From: Aquamicrobium defluvii
GTDB taxonomy: Bacteria; Pseudomonadota; Alphaproteobacteria; Rhizobiales; Rhizobiaceae
Direction of reading: 5' to 3'
Assembly (NCBI RefSeq): GCF_004363725.1
Contig: NZ_SNZF01000003.1
Span: forward strand, 1 to 64,000
DNA length: 64,000 bases
Positions 1-8,240 of this stretch are shown here, in pieces (the stretch's first letter is position 1; each line of letters begins with the position of its first letter). The notes beneath the pieces are model-generated. The model ran no database searches, was not told the origin of the DNA, and saw only the letters and a program-made list of their open reading frames with translations. The position numbers and the translations under genes are program-made.

Positions 1-111
1 GGCTGGAAGCCGGCCGAGACCCGCAAGCGCAACGTCACCACAGCCCTCAAGGCATACGCCGCCTTCGCAACAAGCGCGGACAAGGGAGCCGTCAGAAAAC
101 TCCCGGACTGA
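1..111 (+). CDS. C-terminal fragment of an unidentified protein
   Basis: An open frame enters from the left edge and ends with TGA at 109-111. The visible 36 residues begin [11 protein letters not shown] and end AVRKLPD. The codons have the same GC-rich third positions as the neighbouring genes, so this is probably the true tail of a coding region. No domain can be recognised from so short a piece, and I do not assign a function. The next gene on this strand begins about 120 bp downstream. Confidence 0.5.
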   Translation, partial: GWKPAETRKRNVTTALKAYAAFATSADKGAVRKLPD

Positions 112-229
112 CAGGGAGCGCCACGGCAAAACTTCGGCCTTTCACCCGGACACATAAATGCCTATGTGTCTGGGGTCGGAGACGCCGCAGCCAAGGCTCA
201 TGCCCCGCTGCCAGGACTTTTGCGGGCGA

Positions 230-3200
230 ATGAACATCCATCCCAAGACACAACAGCCGCTCATCCTGTCCGGACGCGACGTCACGGCGGTGCTCGGCCC
301 CACCAATACCGGCAAGACACATCTGGCCCTTGAGCGCATGGTGGCCCATGTAAGCGGCGTCATCGGCCTGCCGCTGCGCCTGCTCGCCCGCGAGGTCTAT
401 GCAAAACTGTGCGAGAAGGTGGGTGCGGCGAAAGTGGCGCTCGTCACCGGCGAGGAGAAGATCCAGCCCGCCGGCGCTCGCTATTCGGTCTGCACCGTGG
501 AGGCGATGCCGCGCGAGACGGATGCAGCCTTCGTCGCCATAGACGAGGTGCAGCTGGCCGGCGACCTTGAACGCGGCCACATCTTCACCGACCGCATCCT
601 CAATCTGCGCGGCCGGCAGGAGACCCTGCTTCTCGGTGCCGCCACCATGCAGGGCATCCTCCAGAAGCTGCTCAGGGGCGTGGCGGTGGTCACGCGTCCG
701 CGCCTGTCGCATCTGGCCTATGCGGGGTCGAAGAAGCTCACCCGCCTGCCGCGCCGCACCGCCATCGTCGCCTTCTCGGCCGACGAGGTCTACGCCATCG
801 CCGAACTGATCCGCCGCCAGCAGGGCGGCGCGGCGGTCGTGCTCGGCGCGCTCTCGCCGCGCACCCGCAACGCGCAGGTGGCGCTCTACCAGAATGGCGA
901 CGTCGATTATCTGGTCGCCACCGACGCCATCGGCATGGGCCTCAACCTCGATGTCGATCACGTCGCCTTCGCCCAGAACCGCAAGTTCGACGGCTACCAG
1001 TTCCGCCAGCTCACCGCCGCCGAGCTCGGCCAGATCGCCGGCCGCGCCGGCCGTCATATGCGCGACGGCACCTTCGGCGTCACCGGCCGGGTCGACCCTT
1101 TCGACGACGATCTGGTCCGGAAGATCGAGAGCCACGATTTCGAACCGGTGAAGGTGCTGCAATGGCGCACCGCCGGTTTCGACTTCGCCAGCCTCGATGC
1201 GCTGCGCCGCTCCATCGAAACGCCGGCCCCGGTGGAAGGGCTGACCCGCGCGCTGCCCGCCGTGGACGCACAGGCGCTGGAGTATCTTTCCCGCGACGGG
1301 GATATCCGCAAGCTGGCCGGCAAGCCTGAGCGCGTGGCCATGCTGTGGGACGCCTGCGCGCTTCCCGACTATCGCCGCATCTCGCCCGCCCAGCATGCCG
1401 ACCTGATCGCATCGATCTATATGGACCTCGCCCGGCACGGCCATGTCGACGAAAGCTACATGGCCGAACAGGTGCGCCGCGCCGATACGACCGAGGGCGA
1501 TATCGACACGCTGTCGGCCCGCATCGCCCAGATCCGCACCTGGACTTTCGTGTCCAACCGGCCCGGCTGGCTGGCCGATCCGGCACACTGGCAGGAAAAG
1601 ACACGCGAAATCGAGGATAGATTGTCGGATGCGCTCCATGACAGGTTGACGAAACGCTTCGTAGACCGCAGGACTTCCGTGCTCATGCGCCGCCTTAGAG
1701 AAAACACCATGTCCGAAGCCGAAATCAGCCCTGCCGGTAGCGTCCTCGTCGAGGGGCATCATGTGGGAGAATTGCAGGGGTTCCGCTTCACCGCGGACCA
1801 GAGCGCCGGAGGCGAGGCCGCCAAGGCTGTGCGCGCGGCCGCCCAGAAGGCGCTGGCCGCCGAGTTCGAAACCCGTGCCGACCGTTTTGCCGCTTCCGGC
1901 AACAATGACATCGCACTGGGCTCCGACGGTGTGCTGCGCTGGATCGGCGCGCCCATCGGCACGCTGGTGGCGGGCGAGGATGTGCTGCGTCCGCGTCTGG
2001 TCCTGCTGGCCGACGAACAGCTCACCGGCCCGGCGCGCGACAAGGTTGCCGCCCGCGCCGAGCGCTTCGTCACCTTCCAGATCGAAAGCCTGCTGAAGCC
2101 GCTGGTCGACCTGAAGGCCAACGACCAGCTCGCCGGAATCGCGCGCGGCATCGCATTCCAGCTCGTCGAAAATCTCGGGCTTCTCAACCGCCGCGACATT
2201 GCCGAGGACATGCGCTCGCTGGAGCAGGATGGCCGCGCGGCCCTGCGCCGCCTTGGCGTGCGCTTCGGCGCCTATCACGTCTTCGTCCCGGCCCTGCTGA
2301 AGCCGGCCCCTGCCGGGCTGGTCACGCTTCTGTGGGCGCTTCAGAACGACGGCAAGGACAGGCCGGGCTTCGGCGATGTCGTCAATGCGCTGGCCACGGG
2401 CCGCACCTCGCTGGTCGTCGATCCCGCCTTCGACCGGAATTTCTACCGGCTTGCCGGCTATCGCAGCCTCGGCCGCCGCGCCGTGCGCGTCGATATCCTG
2501 GAGCGGCTTGCCGACCTGATCCGACCGGCGATCAACTGGAAGCCGGGCCTCGGGCCGCGCCCCGACGGCGCCTTCGACGGCGGCACCTTCACGGTCACGC
2601 CGCCGATGATGTCGATCCTCGGCGCCACGGCCGAGGACATGGAGGAAATCCTCAAGGGGCTCGGCTACCGCGCCGAGCCGAAGCCGGCCGACGAGGTGAA
2701 AGCGAAGGTCGATGCCTACGATACCGCCGCGCGTGAAGCCGCCGAGGCAAAGGCGGCAGCCGAAGCCGCGCAGGCAGCGACTGTGGAAGATGCGCCCGAG
2801 ACGTCCGAACCCGCCGCGCAGGATGGGCAGGCCATTGCCGATGCGGACGCTGCCGGGCCGGCACCATCCGAAGCGCCGGAGCAGGCTCCCGTAGAGACGG
2901 AGCAGGACGAGGCTGCCGAAACGGTGGCACCCGCAAGCGAAGGGCCCCAGCCGGTTGCCGAAGTGGCTGAAGTTCCGCCGGCGGCACAGCCTGAAGAAGG
3001 TGCGGGCGAACCTTCCGCCGATGCGCAGCCCACCGAACCCGCCGAAGAGGCGAAGCCGGTGCTGATCTGGCGGCAGGGCCGTTTCGAGCGGCAGCATCAG
3101 CGCTCCGGCGGTCGCCATGGACAGCGTGACCAGCAGGCGCGAAGCGCGCGTCCGGAAGGCGGCGAGGGCCGCAAGGATGACAACCGCCGCTTCGACCGCA

Positions 3201-3379
3201 ACCGCAAGGGCGGCAAGCCGGCCGGCGACCGTTTCGAACGCAAGGGCGACAGGCAGGACGCCAAGGGTGGCGGCAAGCCGAAGTTCGAGCCGCGCAAGCG
3301 TGACGAGCGCCCTGCCCGCATCGATCCGGATTCACCCTTCGCCAAGCTCGCCGCCTTGCGCGACCAGCTCAAGAAGTAG
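230..3379 (+). CDS. Suv3-like ATP-dependent RNA helicase with long disordered tail
   Basis: The product is a 1049-residue superfamily-2 helicase of the Suv3/MgpS-like group found throughout Hyphomicrobiales; the family unwinds RNA or RNA/DNA duplexes. Walker A GPTNTGKT is at residues 23-30, the DEVQ Walker B at about 105-108, and an IAGRAGRH motif VI lies near residue 290. After roughly residue 830 comes an Ala/Glu/Pro-rich acidic stretch, then a basic RGG/KR-rich tail suited to RNA binding. I chose ATG 230 (MNIHPKTQQP) rather than the in-frame ATG at 158, because the helicase core begins right after it; neither start has a strong ribosome-binding site. The S4 RNA-binding gene follows 13 bp later, so the two are probably co-transcribed. 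The family call is firm; the physiological substrate in bacteria is unknown. Confidence 0.88.
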   Translation: MNIHPKTQQPLILSGRDVTAVLGPTNTGKTHLALERMVAHVSGVIGLPLRLLAREVYAKLCEKVGAAKVALVTGEEKIQPAGARYSVCTVEAMPRETDAAFVAIDEVQLAGDLERGHIFTDRILNLRGRQETLLLGAATMQGILQKLLRGVAVVTRPRLSHLAYAGSKKLTRLPRRTAIVAFSADEVYAIAELIRRQQGGAAVVLGALSPRTRNAQVALYQNGDVDYLVATDAIGMGLNLDVDHVAFAQNRKFDGYQFRQLTAAELGQIAGRAGRHMRDGTFGVTGRVDPFDDDLVRKIESHDFEPVKVLQWRTAGFDFASLDALRRSIETPAPVEGLTRALPAVDAQALEYLSRDGDIRKLAGKPERVAMLWDACALPDYRRISPAQHADLIASIYMDLARHGHVDESYMAEQVRRADTTEGDIDTLSARIAQIRTWTFVSNRPGWLADPAHWQEKTREIEDRLSDALHDRLTKRFVDRRTSVLMRRLRENTMSEAEISPAGSVLVEGHHVGELQGFRFTADQSAGGEAAKAVRAAAQKALAAEFETRADRFAASGNNDIALGSDGVLRWIGAPIGTLVAGEDVLRPRLVLLADEQLTGPARDKVAARAERFVTFQIESLLKPLVDLKANDQLAGIARGIAFQLVENLGLLNRRDIAEDMRSLEQDGRAALRRLGVRFGAYHVFVPALLKPAPAGLVTLLWALQNDGKDRPGFGDVVNALATGRTSLVVDPAFDRNFYRLAGYRSLGRRAVRVDILERLADLIRPAINWKPGLGPRPDGAFDGGTFTVTPPMMSILGATAEDMEEILKGLGYRAEPKPADEVKAKVDAYDTAAREAAEAKAAAEAAQAATVEDAPETSEPAAQDGQAIADADAAGPAPSEAPEQAPVETEQDEAAETVAPASEGPQPVAEVAEVPPAAQPEEGAGEPSADAQPTEPAEEAKPVLIWRQGRFERQHQRSGGRHGQRDQQARSARPEGGEGRKDDNRRFDRNRKGGKPAGDRFERKGDRQDAKGGGKPKFEPRKRDERPARIDPDSPFAKLAALRDQLKK

Positions 3380-3392
3380 CCGCGGGGCGCCG

Positions 3393-3773
3393 ATGGGTGC
3401 GGCCGACCGTCAACGTATCGACAAATGGCTGTTCTTCGCGCGCGCTGTGAAATCGCGTTCGCTTGCCGCCAGGCTGGCGGTCAGCGGCCGGGTGCGCATC
3501 AATCGCGACAAAGCATCGCAGGCTTCCGATCTGGTGAAGCCCGGCGACGTGCTGACGATCACGCTCGATCGTCGCATTCTGGTCTGGAAGATTGTCGACA
3601 CTGGCATAAGGCGCGGTCCCGCATCGGAGGCCCGCCTGCTTTACGAAGACCTTTCTCCCGCCCCCTCGCAGACGGAAATTCCGGACATGCAAGCGCCTTT
3701 GCGCGACGCGGGAAGCGGCCGTCCAACCAAGAAGGAGCGCCGTCTCACCGACCGGTTGCTGAGACGGGAATAG
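3393..3773 (+). CDS. S4-domain RNA-binding protein, Hsp15-like
   Basis: This 126-residue protein opens with an S4 domain (RIDKWLFFARAVKSRSLAAR, about residues 8-27). It continues with the typical GRVRINRDKASQASDLVKPGD stretch, split here as GRVRINRDKASQ then SDLVKPGD. The C-terminus is basic. Hsp15 in E. coli binds stalled 50S subunits that carry nascent chains, and alphaproteobacterial homologues are shorter and less studied. ATG 3393 places the S4 core near the N-terminus; the longer in-frame extension back to 3117 overlaps the helicase tail and is rejected. It sits 13 bp behind the helicase, which suggests one RNA-metabolism operon. The ribosome-rescue role is by homology only. Confidence 0.85.
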   Translation: MGAADRQRIDKWLFFARAVKSRSLAARLAVSGRVRINRDKASQASDLVKPGDVLTITLDRRILVWKIVDTGIRRGPASEARLLYEDLSPAPSQTEIPDMQAPLRDAGSGRPTKKERRLTDRLLRRE

Positions 3774-3924
3774 CATCCCGCCGCTTTGGTGCAGGACGCA
3801 AAATCATTCCGCCAGAGACGTTGTGGCGCATCGACTTCGTCTTGAAAGCGAAGGGCAAAGGCGTTACCTCACCCCTCGATGACGCACCCCGAAACTGCTT
3901 GTGCGGGGTGCAGCGGAGCCCTGC

Positions 3925-4263
3925 ATGACCTACGTAGTCACCGACAATTGCATCAAGTGCAAATACACCGACTGTGTCGAAGTGTGTCCGGTCGACTGCT
4001 TTTATGAAGGCGAGAACATGCTCGTCATCAATCCCGACGAATGTATCGATTGCGGCGTTTGCGAGCCCGAATGCCCGGCCGACGCCATTCGTCCGGACAC
4101 CGAGCCCGGCCTCGAGAAATGGATCGAGCTCAATGCCGAATACTCGGAGAAATGGCCGAACCTCACGACCAAGAAGGACCCCCTTCCCGAGGCGGAAGAG
4201 TTCGACGGGCAGGCCGGCAAGCTGGAGAAGTATTTTTCGGCCGAGCCTGGCAGCGGCGACTAG
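3925..4263 (+). CDS. fdxA: 7Fe ferredoxin FdxA
   Basis: The 112-residue ferredoxin has the Azotobacter FdI-type pattern. Cys9, Cys17 and Cys50 would hold a [3Fe-4S] cluster, and Cys21, Cys40, Cys43 and Cys46 a [4Fe-4S] cluster. The second motif reads [12 protein letters not shown] at residues 40-51. The C-terminal part ([17 protein letters not shown]) is the usual FdxA extension. ATG 3925 starts the canonical [17 protein letters not shown]; the upstream GTG at 3901 would add eight non-conserved residues. It is a soluble low-potential electron carrier. The adjacent gene is carD, an arrangement common in this order. Partner enzymes cannot be told from the sequence. Confidence 0.95.
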   Translation: MTYVVTDNCIKCKYTDCVEVCPVDCFYEGENMLVINPDECIDCGVCEPECPADAIRPDTEPGLEKWIELNAEYSEKWPNLTTKKDPLPEAEEFDGQAGKLEKYFSAEPGSGD

Positions 4264-4436
4264 CATTTTATTTCGTCATCGTGCTTTTGCGAATGGCAGG
4301 CATGCTTGCGCTGCACGGCACTTGCCGTTAGCGTGTGCAGCAAAATCTTGATTCTCGCGACATTTTGTGTTATCAATTTGCCAACATGCCGGTGACACAA
4401 CGTCGATTCATGGCGCGAACGCCCTAATCACTGAAA

Positions 4437-4585
4437 GGTGAATCTCCCAATCCGGACCAGAGCAATCTGGACCACGAGGTCGTTTAGCGCCCCATGGGTC
4501 CGCAGCTTCTTCCGGATAGTTCACCGTTGCGCGGCAGATGCCGGCTGGTCCGGCCCCACTGTGTACGGTCGGCGTGTCGCCGGCC
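4437..4585 (+). ncRNA. Candidate structured 5' leader of carD
   Basis: The 344 bp between fdxA and carD hold no gene, but the second half can fold. GGTGAA (4437-4442) pairs with TTCACC (4520-4525). ATCCGGA (4450-4456) pairs with TCCGGAT (4511-4517). Directly inside is CCAGA-GCAA-TCTGG (4457-4470), capped by a GNRA tetraloop. Downstream are CGGC-AGAT-GCCG (4532-4543) and an 8-bp stem GGTCGGCG-TGT-CGCCGGCC (4567-4585), ending 6 nt before the AAGGAG ribosome-binding site at 4591. This is a direct reading of complementarity. No known family is assigned, and a separate small RNA is also possible. Confidence 0.4.
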
Positions 4586-4607
4586 ACAACAAGGAGTCTA
4601 TGGCGTA

Positions 4608-5189
4608 ATGGCAACCAGCACCCCGCAGAAGAAGTCTGCTCCCACGCGTCAGGGTTTCAAGAGCGGCGAGTTCATCGTCTATCCCGCCCATGGCGTCGGC
4701 CAGATCGTAACCATCGAGGAGCAGGAAGTAGCCGGGCACAAGCTGGAATTGTTCGTCATCGATTTCCAGAAGGACAAGATGCGGCTGAAGGTTCCGGTGG
4801 CCAAGGCCACCTCCATCGGCATGCGCAAGCTGTCGGAGACCGACTATGTCGACCGCGCCCTGAAAGTGGTTCAGGGCCGCGCCCGCGTCAAGCGCACCAT
4901 GTGGTCGCGCCGTGCCCAGGAATACGATGCCAAGATCAATTCCGGCGATCTGATCTCGATCTCGGAAGTCGTGCGCGATCTCTACCGCGCCGAAAACCAG
5001 CCCGAGCAGTCCTACTCCGAGCGTCAGCTCTACGAGGCCGCCCTCGACCGCATGGCCCGCGAGATCGCCGCCGTCAACCGCATGTCTGAGACCGAGGCGG
5101 TGCGCCTGATCGAGGTGAATCTCAACAAGGGTCCCAAGCGCGGCGCCAAGGCCGACAACGAGGAAGGCGAGCAGGAAGAAGCCGCCTGA
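4608..5189 (+). CDS. carD: CarD family transcriptional regulator
   Basis: The 193-residue protein starts its CarD/CdnL domain with FKSGEFIVYPAHGVGQ (about residues 16-31), the RNA-polymerase-binding module. The helical C-terminal half (RRAQEYDAKINSGD, YSERQLYEAALDRMAREIAA) follows. CarD proteins stabilise the RNAP-promoter open complex and affect rRNA and stress-related transcription. ATG 4608 is preceded by AAGGAG at 4591-4596. A two-codon ATG-GCG-TAA at 4600-4608 lies between and overlaps the start, which might tune initiation. A hairpin terminator follows at 5277. The upstream leader can fold extensively. The family assignment is secure. Confidence 0.93.
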   Translation: MATSTPQKKSAPTRQGFKSGEFIVYPAHGVGQIVTIEEQEVAGHKLELFVIDFQKDKMRLKVPVAKATSIGMRKLSETDYVDRALKVVQGRARVKRTMWSRRAQEYDAKINSGDLISISEVVRDLYRAENQPEQSYSERQLYEAALDRMAREIAAVNRMSETEAVRLIEVNLNKGPKRGAKADNEEGEQEEAA

Positions 5190-5202
5190 TCCATCGACAG
5201 GA

Positions 5203-5247
5203 GCAATTCCAGCAAAAGTGTGAAAACGGTTTTGCGTTCGGAATTGC
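5203..5247. repeat. Dispersed palindromic intergenic repeat, copy A
   Basis: A 45-bp element has outer arms GCAATTCC (5203-5210) and GGAATTGC (5240-5247) and inner arms GCAAAA (5212-5217) and TTTTGC (5230-5235). A nearly identical copy lies at 60693-60736. Such intergenic palindromes resemble the RIME-type mosaic elements of rhizobia. It sits between the carD stop and the carD terminator. Confidence 0.7.
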
Positions 5248-5276
5248 GGCACTCAGGAAGCCATCCGGTTTCAAAC

Positions 5277-5310
5277 AATCCGCGGGTCGCAAGGCCCGCG
5301 GATTTTCTTT
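5277..5310 (+). terminator. Rho-independent terminator of carD
   Basis: AATCCGCGGG (5277-5286) and CCCGCGGATT (5295-5304) form a 10-bp stem with an 8-nt loop, followed by a T-rich run (TTTTCTTT). It lies between carD and the convergent amidotransferase gene. Confidence 0.85.
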
Positions 5311-5318
5311 GAGCGGCT

Positions 5319-6029
5319 TTACCGGACCGGCGCGTGGCCGAAGATCGTTTCCAGGAATTCGCCGAGCCAGCGCCTGAGATGCATGTCCCAGATCAGGCGG
5401 CCGCCGAGATGGTCGCGGCCGGGCTGGGCGCCGGGAAGCGTGAAGCGATGCGCCCCGTGCACCACCCAGCGATGCATCATCGCCTGTGTCAGCTCGCCGT
5501 GGAACTGAATGCCGTAAGCGTTCTCGCCATAGCGGAATGCCTGATTGGGATAGGTCTCGGCGGTGGCGAGCAGCGTGGCGTCGGAAGGCAGCGTGAAGCC
5601 TTCCCGGTGAAACTGGTAGACCATTTCGGGCCAGTGCAGCAGTTGCCGGCCATGACCGGTGGCCTCGATCGGGTACCAGCCGATCTCGACCAGCCCGCGC
5701 CCATGTCCCTGCACCTTGCCGCCCAGGTGTTTGGCAAGCATCTGGGCGCCGAGGCAGATGCCGAGAAACGGCTTCTTCTCCTTCAGCGGCACGCGCATCC
5801 AGTCGGTTTCGCGCCTGACGAACTCATCGGGATCGTTGGCGCTCATCGGCCCGCCGAAGACCACGGCGCCGGCGTGGCCATCCAGCGTTTCAGGAAGGGT
5901 GTCGCCCAGCGGCGGACGCCTTATGTCGAGATCGAACCCGCGCTCGACGAGCATATGCCCGACACGGCCGGGGCTCGACGTTTCCTGATGCAGGACGGTC
6001 AGTATTCTCGGACGGGCTCTGGCAAGCAT
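5319..6029 (-). CDS. Class I glutamine amidotransferase family protein
   Basis: This 236-residue protein has one class I GATase domain. The nucleophile Cys92 sits in GICLGAQ, and the His/Glu pair is in IQFHGE (His177, Glu179). Free-standing members of this group (GMP-synthase-like amidotransferases) release ammonia from glutamine or act as gamma-glutamyl hydrolases. The length fits a single domain with no fused synthetase, and there is no signal peptide. The next leftward gene upstream is terB, whose stop is about 40 bp away, so the two may be co-transcribed. The physiological substrate cannot be inferred. Confidence 0.82.
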   Translation of the reverse strand: MLARARPRILTVLHQETSSPGRVGHMLVERGFDLDIRRPPLGDTLPETLDGHAGAVVFGGPMSANDPDEFVRRETDWMRVPLKEKKPFLGICLGAQMLAKHLGGKVQGHGRGLVEIGWYPIEATGHGRQLLHWPEMVYQFHREGFTLPSDATLLATAETYPNQAFRYGENAYGIQFHGELTQAMMHRWVVHGAHRFTLPGAQPGRDHLGGRLIWDMHLRRWLGEFLETIFGHAPVR

Positions 6030-6072
6030 CTGAACAGAATCAGGCGACAGTTAGCCGGATTATGGCCCAACC

Positions 6073-6552
6073 CTATTCTTCATCAAGCAGTTTCGCACCG
6101 TCCGGCAGGCTTGCCGCCACCTTGCGGCGGGCGGCGATGCGGTCCTGCCGCTCCACATCCAGCAGTTCGGCGACCCGCCATACCGTGTTGTCTTCAAGCT
6201 CATGCAGCTCGCCGTCGGCGAAGACGATCTCCCACATCAGCCCGATGAAAGCCTTGCGTTCCTCGACGTCGAGATGACGTTTCAACACGCTGGTAAAGGC
6301 GTAAAGATCGACGGCCTCGCGGTCTGCCTGTTCGCCGGCCAGCGCCAGTTCGTCCAGCTCGGCTCCGGACAGGGAATGGCTCTCACCGAGCACGGCCTTG
6401 AAACGCTCCCACTCGGCATCCTGCCGCACGCCATCGACATTCATGACATGATAGAGCAGGGCCGAGGCTGCCACGCGCGGATCGTCATCGCGTGGGCGGC
6501 GGCCGGAGCCGCCGGGAATATCCTTCAGGAAAGACAGGAACCGATCGAACAT
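6073..6552 (-). CDS. TerB-family tellurite-resistance-like protein
   Basis: The 159-residue alpha-helical protein matches the TerB/DjlA-N fold family. It has two acidic repeats typical of that fold, VMNVDGVRQDAEWERFK and EIVFADGELHELEDNTVW, where the conserved D-G and D-G-E residues coordinate metal. Despite the name, these proteins are general cytosolic stress or metal-sensing proteins. Its ATG (6552) overlaps the hemY stop by one base (TGATG), so it is the last gene of the heme operon and is translationally coupled to it. The role in heme metabolism is not established. Confidence 0.8.
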   Translation of the reverse strand: MFDRFLSFLKDIPGGSGRRPRDDDPRVAASALLYHVMNVDGVRQDAEWERFKAVLGESHSLSGAELDELALAGEQADREAVDLYAFTSVLKRHLDVEERKAFIGLMWEIVFADGELHELEDNTVWRVAELLDVERQDRIAARRKVAASLPDGAKLLDEE

Positions 6553-8237
6553 CAGAACAGCTTGAACCTCGCGGTTTCGGGCTCGCGGTCTTCATCCGGG
6601 TCGACGCCCGGATCGTCCGGCAGGCGCGGCATGAAATCCTGCCGGTGCGCGCTTTCGACATCCGGCGGCAACGGCAGCTTGTCCGCCCCCGCCTTCTTCC
6701 CGGGTTCCGGACGCGGCGGAGCCGGCTTCGCCGCCTCCGTGACCACGATCGGCTTTTCGGAAACCGGCTTCTCGGGAATATCCGTCTTCTCCGGCACCTC
6801 CACGACGGGCTTTTCAGGCGCCGGCGCCCCGGCTTCGATGACCTCGGCCTCGGCCACGTCGCCCAGCCGTTCCTCCGTGGCCGGCGCGGGGATGGCGGGA
6901 GCGGGCCTGCCAGCGTCTTCGTCAGCACCGCTGTCGATCAAATGGCCCAGCCGCTCGACCGGGGCGCGCCATTCGAAGGCGTCGAGCCTGCCGGTGACGG
7001 GCGAGACCGGTGCCCAGTGCTCGGCAACCACGCCGTCGGCAACCCATGCCGGGTCGCGAGGCGCCCGCACCGCCTTCGCCAGCCATTGCCGCACCTTGCC
7101 TTCGTCGCCGGTTTCCGCCTCCTCGATGTCGGCCAGCAGCAGATACGCGCCCTCGCGCGCATCGATGCGGATGGCAGCCTCCGCCTCCGCGCGCGCGGAG
7201 CGATAGTCGTTCGCATCGAAAGCCGCACGCGCCACTGCGAGCGAGGCTTCGGCATGGTTCTTCTTCATGTCCTGCAGCTTGCGTGCCCGCTTAAGCCGGT
7301 CGAGCATGGCATCGCCCGACCGGGCATGAATATAGAGATCGGCCACTTCCGGATGCGGCGCAGCCCGCCACGCATGCTCAAGTATCTTCGACGCCTTGCG
7401 CACATCGTCGTTGCGAAGCAGCACCCTTGCCGCGGCAAGGGCAGCCGGCACGAATTCCGGCTGGAGCTTGTTGGCTTCCAGCGCGGCCGCCCTGGCCGCC
7501 GCCGGATCGGCGTCCATCAGATCGGCCGCCTTGGCGGTCAGCAGCACGGCGCGCTGGCGGTTGGCCACGGCGGGTTCGATCCGCTTCGTCGATTTCTGCG
7601 CCGCCACCAGCTCCAGCGCGCCATCCCACTGGGCACGCGCCGCCAGTTCCTCGATGGTCGATTCTGTCGCCCAGCCGAGCTGCGGGGCAACGGCGGCCGC
7701 TCGGCCGGCGTAATGACGCGCGGCATTGCGATCGCCAAGGCGCTCGGCTTCGAGATAGAGGCCGCGCAGGCCAAGCAGGCGCGTCTCCGGATCGTCGAGC
7801 ATGGCTTCGAACTTGCGGCGCGCCGCATCGTGGTCGCCTTCCAGCAGCGCCGTCTGCGCTTCAAGAAGGTGGATCAGCGGTTCCTGATCCGCATTGATCA
7901 GCTTGCCCGCTTCCTTGCCCTTCTTGCGCGCCAGCCCGGCGTCGCCCGCTCCTGCCGCGATCATGCCCGTGGACAGCGCCTGATAACCGCGATCACGCCG
8001 CCGGACGCGAAAATGCCGGGCAATCGCATAGGGACTGTTCCAGATCGACCTGACCAGCCACCATGCGATCATCGTCGCCGCCACGACGGCGACGATGCCC
8101 ACCGCCGCGACCATCAGGCTTACCTGGTAGCGATAACCGCTGAAGGTGACCACCATGTCGCCAGGCCGGTCGGCGAGCCAGGCGAAACCGAGGCCCAGCG
8201 CCAGAACGACAAACAGATAGAACAGGATGCGGATCAT
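6552..8237 (-). CDS. hemY: HemY-type TPR membrane protein of the heme operon
   Basis: The 561-residue protein begins with two membrane segments (FYLFVVLALGLGFAWLA, then VSLMVAAVGIVAVVAATMIA) and the HemY_N motif around PGDMVVTFSGYRY. Cytoplasmic tetratricopeptide-like helices follow (repeats near residues 110-420). The C-terminal 130 residues are Pro/Glu-rich and probably disordered. It is the proteobacterial HemY associated with heme biosynthesis, not the Bacillus protoporphyrinogen oxidase of the same name. It sits 3 bp downstream of the mitofilin gene and overlaps terB. Its biochemical role is unresolved; scaffolding of late heme enzymes has been suggested for the family. Confidence 0.9.
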   Translation of the reverse strand: MIRILFYLFVVLALGLGFAWLADRPGDMVVTFSGYRYQVSLMVAAVGIVAVVAATMIAWWLVRSIWNSPYAIARHFRVRRRDRGYQALSTGMIAAGAGDAGLARKKGKEAGKLINADQEPLIHLLEAQTALLEGDHDAARRKFEAMLDDPETRLLGLRGLYLEAERLGDRNAARHYAGRAAAVAPQLGWATESTIEELAARAQWDGALELVAAQKSTKRIEPAVANRQRAVLLTAKAADLMDADPAAARAAALEANKLQPEFVPAALAAARVLLRNDDVRKASKILEHAWRAAPHPEVADLYIHARSGDAMLDRLKRARKLQDMKKNHAEASLAVARAAFDANDYRSARAEAEAAIRIDAREGAYLLLADIEEAETGDEGKVRQWLAKAVRAPRDPAWVADGVVAEHWAPVSPVTGRLDAFEWRAPVERLGHLIDSGADEDAGRPAPAIPAPATEERLGDVAEAEVIEAGAPAPEKPVVEVPEKTDIPEKPVSEKPIVVTEAAKPAPPRPEPGKKAGADKLPLPPDVESAHRQDFMPRLPDDPGVDPDEDREPETARFKLF

Positions 8238-8240
8238 CTG

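Noticed and set aside
92..3118. A 1008-codon open frame on the minus strand
   Set aside because: It is antisense to the Suv3-like helicase. Its protein is a His/Arg/Gly-rich shadow from high third-position GC, with no domain.
4437..4585. Cobalamin-riboswitch-like words (GGTGAATC, CCCCACTGT) before carD
   Set aside because: The conserved order and the B12-box are not present, and CarD is not a cobalamin-related gene. Treated as an unnamed structured leader.
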